Assembly (NCBI RefSeq): GCF_965363235.1
Contig: NC_134847.1
Location: 72,918,268-72,982,267, forward strand
Reading direction: 5' to 3'
Length of the DNA stretch: 64,000 nt
DNA from: Mytilus galloprovincialis
Taxonomy: Eukaryota > Mollusca > Bivalvia > Mytilida > Mytilidae
Shown here one piece after another: positions 12,209 through 23,900 of this stretch (position 1 is its first letter; every line of letters starts with the position of its first letter). The notes under the pieces were generated by a model, which was not told the origin of the DNA, did no database searches, and worked only from the letters and a program-made list of their open reading frames with translations. Both the position numbers and the translations under genes were made by a program.

Positions 12209-13147
12209 CCATTAAATTTGACTCAACACCCAAATGTCTTCCAGTCCTCCTGAAAAATAAGTTAAATAAATAGACATTTTTATTTATATCCATTTAATTC
12301 TCCAATCAAGTCTTAATTAAAAAAAAATTACTTTGCATCCATGGCAACAACTATGTAAACAGTAGCAGTATTTTATGCACATTCAATTTCTCCCCAAAAG
12401 AGGCGTGACTTGCAAATCACACGTGATTTACAAAGTGCAACCTATACTGTACTTTCAAACCCCTTTTAGTATCAAAATATTCTTATATTCTTGTTGTTAT
12501 TTATGTAAGTAATAGAAAATAATAAGTTACAATGGTAGTTTTTTCATTATTGTATTTTTATAGTACTTCTAGTAACTATACCCTGTTTGCGGCAAGATGT
12601 GTTTTTTTCCTGTTCACTATTTTTTTTTTTTTATTCAAATTATTATTTTTTTTGTCTACTTAATAAACTCATTATATATTTGTGTTTTTCTTGTGCCTTT
12701 GTGTAATAGCTATTTGAATCATGGTTAGTTTTACTACAATCTGTTTATTTTGTTGAATTTTTGTCTTCTTTATGTACTATACCATAAAATGCATAAAAAG
12801 TTGTCATACAAGCTTCAAAAAACTATCCCTATAACAAAAACATACACCTTATCTTTACTTTCTGTTTATGTTATAGCACACAAGCCTGTCAGCACTGATA
12901 AAAAAATTAAATGAAGGGAGGTCAAATTATATGAACTTGTCAAATTACAAAATAAGGAGATTAGCCATCATGATGATTTTTATATGATTTATATAAAAAA
13001 TCTTACATCTGGGGTCACCTTCAGTTCCATCAGATATAAACAAAAAACTTAGTCATTCATGATTGTTTAGTTGTAAGGTCCTATATTTGATGTTTAAATA
13101 TTAAAATACTGGAATAAAGTGCATTTCAAACAATTCTTACAATAACA

Positions 13148-15572
13148 ATGGGTCTAATCCCATGGCGTCTAAGGAAATACACATTTCAGAAAGGAAACAA
13201 GCCATATAATAAGGGGAAAAAATACAGAAATAAGACTTTACCTGCTGAAAAAGGCAAATTTGTGAGACTACCAAAAGACTTGTATGACTTAGTGACTAAA
13301 TCTGTTCATAAAAAGAATGTTCAACTAATTCCTGCCTCTACAAAGTCAGCTCGCTTTCTAAGGCCGAAGCCTCCGACAAAAACAGAAGTTGAAAAATGTG
13401 CTGAAAATGAAACAAAAACAGGGTAAGAATACTTTTTTTGTTATTAAGCTTTCAAAAATAATTAAACTTGCTTAAAAAAGCCATTTATAAACAACTATGA
13501 AGAAAAAGGCATGTGTCTTATATGCCAATTCTTTAAATGTGACATCTGAAGAAAATGCAAGCTAGGATTATACTTATTTTAAAATTTCTAGTCCTATATA
13601 TATTTTCAAGAGCTAAATAATGCATGGTTTTTATATATAATATATATAAAAACACAGGCAAAGAAAAAAATATGCACTTTTGAGAGTACATTTGATCAAA
13701 AAGCTTATTTAAAGAAAACACTATTGTAAGGGAGGTAATTCAAAATAAAATTATTTTCACATTTTCCAAACTTAGTTTAACAAATAAAAAAACTAATTCA
13801 CTTCAATTTTGGCAACATTTTTCAACTTCAGGTCAGAGAAAAATAGTTTTCGACTCCTTCGGATCAATGAACTTGAACAGATGTGGAATGAGGTTTTCAT
13901 AGAACACAGACAAATATCCCCTATGTGTACAGGGTTCATATCATGGGATTTAAGTGCAGAGCAGCAAAGAGGGGCTGCCTGGAGGGAAAAGGCAAGCTGC
14001 AATGAGTGTTCTTACCATTCAAAAATGTTCAACCTTTACAATGAGGTGATCGCTAAGAAACGTGGTCGTCGAACAGCAGCTATTAATCTATCCATACAAG
14101 TCGCACTTAATCATATAGCTATCAGCACAACTGGTCTACAGAAATTATTTCTTGGTTCTAATATACCAGCTCCTTCCACTTCAAGTATGCAACACAGTGC
14201 TAATGTTGTTTCTGAAATTATAGAAGAGTACAATCAAAAGGATTTGGTTCAGAAAAGAAAATTAATTAAGGAAATAAACATATTAAGAGGTGATAATCCT
14301 AATATTATTAACATTCAGGCCGACGGAATGTATAATAACCCTATTTATTCCGGAATGGGTAAAACACCATTTCAACCAGCTACCCAATGTACATATAACA
14401 TGTTAGAAAATAATACTTATAAGCACAGTATTGTAAGCACAAGACAAGTGTCTAAGCTTTGCTCAAATAAGAGTGAACATAAAACAAAAACAAAAGTTAA
14501 ATCTCACAAAGGTCACTGTTCTGCAAACATTGAAATGCATGACAGCATAGGCAGTGAGGAGCGATGGGCTAAAGACTGCTTGTTAGACCTGAAAAATGAT
14601 GGTCTGGAAGTTCAAGAAATTACCACTGACCCTGACAGCAGTGCATTTAGAGCTGCAGAGTCTCTTTTTAAAGCTGGTACAACCAATACTCAGCCAATTC
14701 ATTTTCTAGATACAAGACATGTGTCCGCAAATCATAGAAATTTTATTAAAAAAATGTCAGGTCTGAAGGAAATAATGCCGGCACGATTAGTTTCAGAGAA
14801 AGATAAAATGCTAAAAAGGTTTGCATTAGATATGGCAGCACGTTGTCAGGCAGAGTACAATGCTGCCTTTGATAAATTCAATATGGACTCTGTACGGGTA
14901 AAAGTTCACCTATCATATGCATGTCATGCTATAGTTTCTTGCTATCAGGGTGATCATAACGGGTGTACAAAATATTCCCTTGTTTGTTCAAATAGGAACA
15001 GTTTGAAGACATGGACTGAAAAATCAGCTTATCTGAAAAATAACTTTAAATTAAATAAATCAGAGAACACAGCAGCATTGTTACGTGAATGCGTAAAATA
15101 TCGCCTTGGACCTACCATGCTAAACCGTACATGCAAAAACACTAACACACAAAAAGCTGAAGCAACTAACCGTGCAATACGTGCAACTGTACCTAGCAAT
15201 GTAACATTTACCAGAAACTATAAAGGAAGGGTACATACAGCTATACACAATGTAAATAATGGCCCTGGAGAATCCATCGTTAAACTCTGTAAAGCGGCTG
15301 GGGTTCCCATCGAACCAGGAAGTCGTGCTGCCAGAGGTCTGAAAAATATTCAACAACACAATGAAAAACATAAATTATATAAGCAGTCAAAGCAGTACAC
15401 AGATCAGAGATGCTCAAAAAAGCATGAACTATATAAAATATATGATGAGTATCAAGAGGAAAAAGACTATGAGAAAAACAAACTTTTACCGACAAAACGG
15501 CTGGCCGCAAAACAGCCTCAAGAGTATTCGTTTGCCAAAAAACTCCGATCAAGACATGTTAAAAATAAATAA
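13148..15572 (+). CDS. MULE transposase, copy 4
   Basis: Exons 13148-13422 and 13832-15572. The product is identical to copy 1. Confidence 0.88.
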
Positions 15573-15582
15573 ATTACCTGCA

Positions 15583-16041
15583 TCAGATAAGACAACACGG
15601 TAAATGATTATTTGTACACTGTTTTGTCCGTCTACAGAAAATTCTCTCTATGTTTATACTGTGCGACTCTAAAATCAGGTGCTCCGGTTTAATACATTTG
15701 GGGTTATGGCAAAGGTGTGAAATATCTAAAGGATCGCCGTTTGGAGAGAAACGGGGAAGATTTTCTTTTAATATTCTTTTATCTAGCATATAAGATAATC
15801 TGTGAGCTCTTTCAAGAGTTCTAGTGCCATCAGGCCAATTCATAACTTTTTTCCCATAGACCCCATGCTCCAAAGCTCCAACCCACACTGTACAGTCATA
15901 ATTTCCATAATTTTTTTCACTTTTCTTAGACAAAGCTAAAGCCAATGCATTCCAAAATGATTCCATGTTGTTTCTGTAAAATGAAAACCCAAAAGGGGTC
16001 CGAAATTGGGATCCCAGGGAGGCTGAGGGGTGAATTCCCAT
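15583..16041 (-). CDS. I-PpoI-like endonuclease, copy 4
   Basis: Identical to copy 1, in the same position relative to transposase copy 4. Confidence 0.85.
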   Translation of the reverse strand: MGIHPSASLGSQFRTPFGFSFYRNNMESFWNALALALSKKSEKNYGNYDCTVWVGALEHGVYGKKVMNWPDGTRTLERAHRLSYMLDKRILKENLPRFSPNGDPLDISHLCHNPKCIKPEHLILESHSINIERIFCRRTKQCTNNHLPCCLI

Positions 16042-16050
16042 TATTTACCT

Positions 16051-16279
16051 TATAGGTTGCACTTGTGTAAAACCAGCAATGCAGTTTTCCATAGGAACTG
16101 CCTAAATTGCATATGCAGTCACTCTTCATTCAGGAAGTTTTGAGGAGAATGTTATATTTCCCTGGAAAGGAGACATGCACTACTTTTTTTTGCACTAATA
16201 AAAACATATAGCTGTGCGGCATATTTTCAAGTTTTACTGCCCTCCATTTATAAACATTGCAGGTTCGCACTGAATTTTT
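16051..16279 (-). repeat. Right terminal inverted repeat, unit 4
   Basis: Identical to 3838-4066. Confidence 0.9.
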
Positions 16280-17218
16280 CCATTAAATTTGACTCAACAC
16301 CCAAATGTCTTCCAGTCCTCCTGAAAAATAAGTTAAATAAATAGACATTTTTATTTATATCCATTTAATTCTCCAATCAAGTCTTAATTAAAAAAAAATT
16401 ACTTTGCATCCATGGCAACAACTATGTAAACAGTAGCAGTATTTTATGCACATTCAATTTCTCCCCAAAAGAGGCGTGACTTGCAAATCACACGTGATTT
16501 ACAAAGTGCAACCTATACTGTACTTTCAAACCCCTTTTAGTATCAAAATATTCTTATATTCTTGTTGTTATTTATGTAAGTAATAGAAAATAATAAGTTA
16601 CAATGGTAGTTTTTTCATTATTGTATTTTTATAGTACTTCTAGTAACTATACCCTGTTTGCGGCAAGATGTGTTTTTTTCCTGTTCACTATTTTTTTTTT
16701 TTTATTCAAATTATTATTTTTTTTGTCTACTTAATAAACTCATTATATATTTGTGTTTTTCTTGTGCCTTTGTGTAATAGCTATTTGAATCATGGTTAGT
16801 TTTACTACAATCTGTTTATTTTGTTGAATTTTTGTCTTCTTTATGTACTATACCATAAAATGCATAAAAAGTTGTCATACAAGCTTCAAAAAACTATCCC
16901 TATAACAAAAACATACACCTTATCTTTACTTTCTGTTTATGTTATAGCACACAAGCCTGTCAGCACTGATAAAAAAATTAAATGAAGGGAGGTCAAATTA
17001 TATGAACTTGTCAAATTACAAAATAAGGAGATTAGCCATCATGATGATTTTTATATGATTTATATAAAAAATCTTACATCTGGGGTCACCTTCAGTTCCA
17101 TCAGATATAAACAAAAAACTTAGTCATTCATGATTGTTTAGTTGTAAGGTCCTATATTTGATGTTTAAATATTAAAATACTGGAATAAAGTGCATTTCAA
17201 ACAATTCTTACAATAACA

Positions 17219-19643
17219 ATGGGTCTAATCCCATGGCGTCTAAGGAAATACACATTTCAGAAAGGAAACAAGCCATATAATAAGGGGAAAAAATACAGAA
17301 ATAAGACTTTACCTGCTGAAAAAGGCAAATTTGTGAGACTACCAAAAGACTTGTATGACTTAGTGACTAAATCTGTTCATAAAAAGAATGTTCAACTAAT
17401 TCCTGCCTCTACAAAGTCAGCTCGCTTTCTAAGGCCGAAGCCTCCGACAAAAACAGAAGTTGAAAAATGTGCTGAAAATGAAACAAAAACAGGGTAAGAA
17501 TACTTTTTTTGTTATTAAGCTTTCAAAAATAATTAAACTTGCTTAAAAAAGCCATTTATAAACAACTATGAAGAAAAAGGCATGTGTCTTATATGCCAAT
17601 TCTTTAAATGTGACATCTGAAGAAAATGCAAGCTAGGATTATACTTATTTTAAAATTTCTAGTCCTATATATATTTTCAAGAGCTAAATAATGCATGGTT
17701 TTTATATATAATATATATAAAAACACAGGCAAAGAAAAAAATATGCACTTTTGAGAGTACATTTGATCAAAAAGCTTATTTAAAGAAAACACTATTGTAA
17801 GGGAGGTAATTCAAAATAAAATTATTTTCACATTTTCCAAACTTAGTTTAACAAATAAAAAAACTAATTCACTTCAATTTTGGCAACATTTTTCAACTTC
17901 AGGTCAGAGAAAAATAGTTTTCGACTCCTTCGGATCAATGAACTTGAACAGATGTGGAATGAGGTTTTCATAGAACACAGACAAATATCCCCTATGTGTA
18001 CAGGGTTCATATCATGGGATTTAAGTGCAGAGCAGCAAAGAGGGGCTGCCTGGAGGGAAAAGGCAAGCTGCAATGAGTGTTCTTACCATTCAAAAATGTT
18101 CAACCTTTACAATGAGGTGATCGCTAAGAAACGTGGTCGTCGAACAGCAGCTATTAATCTATCCATACAAGTCGCACTTAATCATATAGCTATCAGCACA
18201 ACTGGTCTACAGAAATTATTTCTTGGTTCTAATATACCAGCTCCTTCCACTTCAAGTATGCAACACAGTGCTAATGTTGTTTCTGAAATTATAGAAGAGT
18301 ACAATCAAAAGGATTTGGTTCAGAAAAGAAAATTAATTAAGGAAATAAACATATTAAGAGGTGATAATCCTAATATTATTAACATTCAGGCCGACGGAAT
18401 GTATAATAACCCTATTTATTCCGGAATGGGTAAAACACCATTTCAACCAGCTACCCAATGTACATATAACATGTTAGAAAATAATACTTATAAGCACAGT
18501 ATTGTAAGCACAAGACAAGTGTCTAAGCTTTGCTCAAATAAGAGTGAACATAAAACAAAAACAAAAGTTAAATCTCACAAAGGTCACTGTTCTGCAAACA
18601 TTGAAATGCATGACAGCATAGGCAGTGAGGAGCGATGGGCTAAAGACTGCTTGTTAGACCTGAAAAATGATGGTCTGGAAGTTCAAGAAATTACCACTGA
18701 CCCTGACAGCAGTGCATTTAGAGCTGCAGAGTCTCTTTTTAAAGCTGGTACAACCAATACTCAGCCAATTCATTTTCTAGATACAAGACATGTGTCCGCA
18801 AATCATAGAAATTTTATTAAAAAAATGTCAGGTCTGAAGGAAATAATGCCGGCACGATTAGTTTCAGAGAAAGATAAAATGCTAAAAAGGTTTGCATTAG
18901 ATATGGCAGCACGTTGTCAGGCAGAGTACAATGCTGCCTTTGATAAATTCAATATGGACTCTGTACGGGTAAAAGTTCACCTATCATATGCATGTCATGC
19001 TATAGTTTCTTGCTATCAGGGTGATCATAACGGGTGTACAAAATATTCCCTTGTTTGTTCAAATAGGAACAGTTTGAAGACATGGACTGAAAAATCAGCT
19101 TATCTGAAAAATAACTTTAAATTAAATAAATCAGAGAACACAGCAGCATTGTTACGTGAATGCGTAAAATATCGCCTTGGACCTACCATGCTAAACCGTA
19201 CATGCAAAAACACTAACACACAAAAAGCTGAAGCAACTAACCGTGCAATACGTGCAACTGTACCTAGCAATGTAACATTTACCAGAAACTATAAAGGAAG
19301 GGTACATACAGCTATACACAATGTAAATAATGGCCCTGGAGAATCCATCGTTAAACTCTGTAAAGCGGCTGGGGTTCCCATCGAACCAGGAAGTCGTGCT
19401 GCCAGAGGTCTGAAAAATATTCAACAACACAATGAAAAACATAAATTATATAAGCAGTCAAAGCAGTACACAGATCAGAGATGCTCAAAAAAGCATGAAC
19501 TATATAAAATATATGATGAGTATCAAGAGGAAAAAGACTATGAGAAAAACAAACTTTTACCGACAAAACGGCTGGCCGCAAAACAGCCTCAAGAGTATTC
19601 GTTTGCCAAAAAACTCCGATCAAGACATGTTAAAAATAAATAA
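17219..19643 (+). CDS. MULE transposase, copy 5
   Basis: Exons 17219-17493 and 17903-19643. The product is identical to copy 1. Confidence 0.88.
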
Positions 19644-19653
19644 ATTACCTGCA

Positions 19654-20112
19654 TCAGATAAGACAACACGGTAAATGATTATTTGTACACTGTTTTGTCC
19701 GTCTACAGAAAATTCTCTCTATGTTTATACTGTGCGACTCTAAAATCAGGTGCTCCGGTTTAATACATTTGGGGTTATGGCAAAGGTGTGAAATATCTAA
19801 AGGATCGCCGTTTGGAGAGAAACGGGGAAGATTTTCTTTTAATATTCTTTTATCTAGCATATAAGATAATCTGTGAGCTCTTTCAAGAGTTCTAGTGCCA
19901 TCAGGCCAATTCATAACTTTTTTCCCATAGACCCCATGCTCCAAAGCTCCAACCCACACTGTACAGTCATAATTTCCATAATTTTTTTCACTTTTCTTAG
20001 ACAAAGCTAAAGCCAATGCATTCCAAAATGATTCCATGTTGTTTCTGTAAAATGAAAACCCAAAAGGGGTCCGAAATTGGGATCCCAGGGAGGCTGAGGG
20101 GTGAATTCCCAT
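19654..20112 (-). CDS. I-PpoI-like endonuclease, copy 5
   Basis: Identical to copy 1, in the same position relative to transposase copy 5. Confidence 0.85.
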   Translation of the reverse strand: MGIHPSASLGSQFRTPFGFSFYRNNMESFWNALALALSKKSEKNYGNYDCTVWVGALEHGVYGKKVMNWPDGTRTLERAHRLSYMLDKRILKENLPRFSPNGDPLDISHLCHNPKCIKPEHLILESHSINIERIFCRRTKQCTNNHLPCCLI

Positions 20113-20121
20113 TATTTACCT

Positions 20122-20350
20122 TATAGGTTGCACTTGTGTAAAACCAGCAATGCAGTTTTCCATAGGAACTGCCTAAATTGCATATGCAGTCACTCTTCAT
20201 TCAGGAAGTTTTGAGGAGAATGTTATATTTCCCTGGAAAGGAGACATGCACTACTTTTTTTTGCACTAATAAAAACATATAGCTGTGCGGCATATTTTCA
20301 AGTTTTACTGCCCTCCATTTATAAACATTGCAGGTTCGCACTGAATTTTT
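20122..20350 (-). repeat. Right terminal inverted repeat, unit 5
   Basis: Identical to 3838-4066. This is the outermost right end of the array. Confidence 0.9.
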
Positions 20351-20588
20351 CCATTAAATTTGACTCAACACCCAAATGTCTTCCAGTCCTCCTGAAAAAT
20401 AAGTTAAATAAATAGACATTTTTATTTATATCCATTTAATTCTCCAATCAAGTCTTAATTAAAAAAAAATTACTTTGCATCCATGGCAACAACTATGTAA
20501 ACAGTAGCAGTATTTTATGCACATTCAATTTCTCCCCAAAAGAGGCGTGACTTGCAAATCACACGTGATTTACAAAGTGCAACCTATA

Positions 20589-20930
20589 AGTCAAAATAGT
20601 TATTACGTACATTTCAAAAATAATAACTTAAGGTGGTACCTAACACTACAGGGAGATAATTCTGTAAATTCAGCTAAACGTACCTGTGACTGTTATTGAG
20701 CTGGAATCTGTTTTTCGTAAGTTAACAGAGGAAGGATTAGCAGTGGTGACAGATAGCTCTACGAAAAACAACGAAGATTGAATCGATCTTTAAGTGTACA
20801 CTAACATAAGCGTTATACTTCTTCTTTATTTTCTATCTGCTGAAAAATCCCTAAATCTTCCCAAAATGTTTTTTTCTTCAGTAGAACCATATTGATGCGA
20901 TGTTAACAATATCATAACAATACCACCTTG
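20589..20930. other. Non-coding flank between MULE array and LINE
   Basis: No gene is seen. It includes a segment around 20630-20690 (AAGGTGGTACCTAACACTAC) that I recall as a recurrent mussel repeat. It also has a perfect 10-bp inverted pair at 20710-20719 and 20760-20769 with a 40-bp loop. Confidence 0.5.
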
Positions 20931-23900
20931 AAATTACCTTAATACATCCTGTTGGAAAGATGCGTGGTTCCGTCTTCAGGTGAATCCTCCTTCCTCGGCT
21001 GTTTCGGCGCTGTCCACTACAACCTCCAGAGGTGCGCCGACTGGGGTGATCAAGTCCCAGCCCGAAACCACTTGGCTATCCATCCCTGCCTCTACACTTT
21101 ACTGCTTCCACTGTTCTGACCTTTTCCTCCATAACCACATTGATGCTGTCTCTGCCTCTTTACACAAGTTCCCTATCAGTTTACTTCTTTCCCCTCCAAC
21201 AATACCAAGTGCTCTCAATGCTCGCCACATAGACTGTCCAACAAACCCTCTGCTTCCCACTTCCACTGGAAATAACCAAACCCGCCATCCATTGTCTCTA
21301 CATTCTGCAAGTAGATCTTGGTACTTCAGTCTCTTTCTTTCGTAGGCATCTTCTATTCTTTCTTCCCATGGTACAGTTAATTCCAGCAGGATTGCCTGTT
21401 TTGTTGAGGCGGACCAAATGACGATGTCAGGTCTCTGGTTTGTTACTGCAATCTGTGGAGGGAATTGTAACTTCTGTTTAAGATCTACCAACATTTGCCA
21501 ATCAGTTGCTGTTACCAATAAACCACTTCCTTCCACCTTCTTCTTCTGACCTTTCTCTCCTTCCTTAACAAAATTGACAAAAGTAAGTCCTTCCTTGTTT
21601 TTCCTTGGCTTCCTGATGTTTCTCTCTAGGGTGTCTGCTAGTGTCCCTAATACCTTGTCGTGTCGCCATGTATACCTCCCGTCTTTTAAAGCACTCGAGC
21701 ATGATGATAATATGTGCTCCAAGTTTGCTGGCTTACCACAAAGAACACACTTTGGGTCGTCTATCAATCCCCATGTTGCTAGATTTGTTGGGCTTGGCAA
21801 TACATCATATACTGACTTCAGCTTAAATTGCAACCTATGTGGCTCCATCTTCCAGATCTCATTCCATCCTAACTTCTGCTGTCTTGCTCCCTCCCAGTTT
21901 AGCCAGCTTCCCTGCTTCTTCATGCTCACTGCCTTTACCATTCTACTTTCTTCTTCCATTGATCGTACCTCTTTCTGTACCAGATGTCTTTTTTCTTCCA
22001 CTGTTGCTGTTCTCCATTTTGCTGTAGGTGTAACATCCAGCCCCTGTCTTCCAACAGCAACTCTGCCCACTATCTCACTGTGTTTTAATCGTGACTCAGC
22101 ATCTTCTATCGTCTTCTTTGTTGACCACTTCCTTCCAGTTCTTATTTCTACTTTTGCTGATCGTACTTTCTCATCCCTGCTGTTTTTTAACGTCAGATGT
22201 TGTCTAACCTTGGTCACCTTGAATTCCTCAGTGATTGACTTGAGTGGTAGCTGTAACTTGGTTCCTAAACTGTATAGGCCCACACTGCTGAAACTGCGTG
22301 GTACTCCAAGCCATCTACGTAAGTAACTGTTTGATATTCTTTCCATTCCCTCTACCGTTGTCATTGGTACATCATACACAAGAAGTGGCCACAGCAGCCG
22401 AGGCAATATCCCATGCTGGTAAATCCATGCCTTGTACTTTCCTGGTAGTCCACTCTTATCTACTGCCTTTAACCAGTCGTCCAACTGCTTATATGTATCT
22501 TCCACATTCAACTTATCTGACAAGGTGTTGTTGAACCATTTTCCGAGACACTTAACTGGCTTCTCTGAGACTGTTGGTATTATTTCGTCTCCTATTTTAA
22601 ACCTTTCCTCCTTGACTTTACCATTCTTCACTACCAAACTTCTGGATTTGCTAGGCTTCACTTTCATTCTTGCCCAGGTGATCATCTTATCAAGCTCTTG
22701 TAGTGTCCACCTGGCTTCGATAACTGTCTTTGTGCTTATTGTCATATCATCCATGAATGCTCTTCCTGGTGGTTGCCGTACTCCTGACTTCATCCATGGA
22801 CCTCTGCTCTTCTTCTCTACTGACTTCACAATCATATTCATTGCTGCGGAGAAAAGGATGACAGATATCGTGCATCCTGTCACTATTCCCACTTCTAAAC
22901 GTTGCCATGATGTTGTAAAATCCCCAACGGTAAATCTCAGCTGCAGATGGTTGAAGTACTCTCTTATCAGCTCTCTTACACCGTCAGGTACATGGTATCT
23001 CTCCAGCATCAACTCAACTAACTTGTGTGGTACTGTCCCATATGCATTTGCTAAATCCAGCCAGACAACTGCGAGCTCTCCCTTTGAATCTTTCGCTTCT
23101 CGGATTATCTGTGATAATACGCTTGTGTGTTCAATGCAGCCTGATACACCTGGTACCCCTCCTTTCTGTACTGCAATGTCAATGTACTCGTTGCTCAGCA
23201 TGTAGTTTGTCATCCTTTTAGCAAGAATAGCAAGAAATATCTTTCCTTCTACATTTAACAGTGAGATGGTTCTAAACTGTTTTAATGTTTCTGACTTCTC
23301 TTCCTTTGGTATAAAGCACCCTTCTGCCTTGTGCCAACTCTCTGCTAGTCGACCTCTTCTCCAGATGACTCTTATTAACTTCCATAGACGTCTTGTAATT
23401 CTCTGACAGTTCTTGTATACCTTATATGGTACTCCATTTGGACCTGGTGCTGATGCTGCCCTTCCTTTCTTGATAACATCTACTACCTCTTTCAACTTTG
23501 GTGGTGATTCATCAAAAACCTGCTCTGGATCCTCCGGGCGTATAAGTTGTTCTATATCTGGGAGTTCGTCTTCCCTTTTTGGATCACTGTGCATTTCTCT
23601 TAAATATTCTTCTACTTCCTCTTTACTAGCTTTTAGTTGTCCTGACCCTTTCTTCCCCAACAATCTTGATGTAAATTGGAAAGGATCTGATGTAAATTGA
23701 GCTCTTGCTTTCTCTCTCTTTTTCCTCCTTTTCCTAGTTCTCTCTGCTCTCCTTGTGATCTTGAGTTTCTTCCTGATGGTGTCCCTCAGCTCAGATAATG
23801 CTGGTTTTTCATCCTCTGATGCCTGATTATATCTTTTCTTAAGTTGCCTTAGGTCTTTCCTCATCTTTGCTATTTTGGATTCTCTTCTGTTCTTTTGACC

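Larger units (their letters stand above)
8356..12426 (+). mobile_element. MULE tandem unit 3 of 5
   Basis: Third identical unit, with its spacer at 12209-12426 and no left TIR of its own. Confidence 0.93.
12427..16497 (+). mobile_element. MULE tandem unit 4 of 5
   Basis: Fourth identical unit, with its spacer at 16280-16497 and no left TIR of its own. Confidence 0.93.
16498..20568 (+). mobile_element. MULE tandem unit 5 of 5
   Basis: Last unit, with its spacer at 20351-20568. The 20-bp junction homology follows at 20569-20588. From 20589 the sequence no longer continues into the element but into what looks like chromosomal DNA, so the spacer is probably the original right flank of the insertion. 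Confidence 0.93.

Noticed and set aside
1-20588. Polinton or other virus-like element
   Set aside because: There is no polymerase, integrase, ATPase or capsid-like frame. The unit is only 4 kb and has just the two genes.
21574-22326. 250-codon and 257-codon plus-strand frames within the LINE
   Set aside because: They are antisense to the RT/endonuclease ORF. Low stop density on that strand follows from the codon use of the real ORF.
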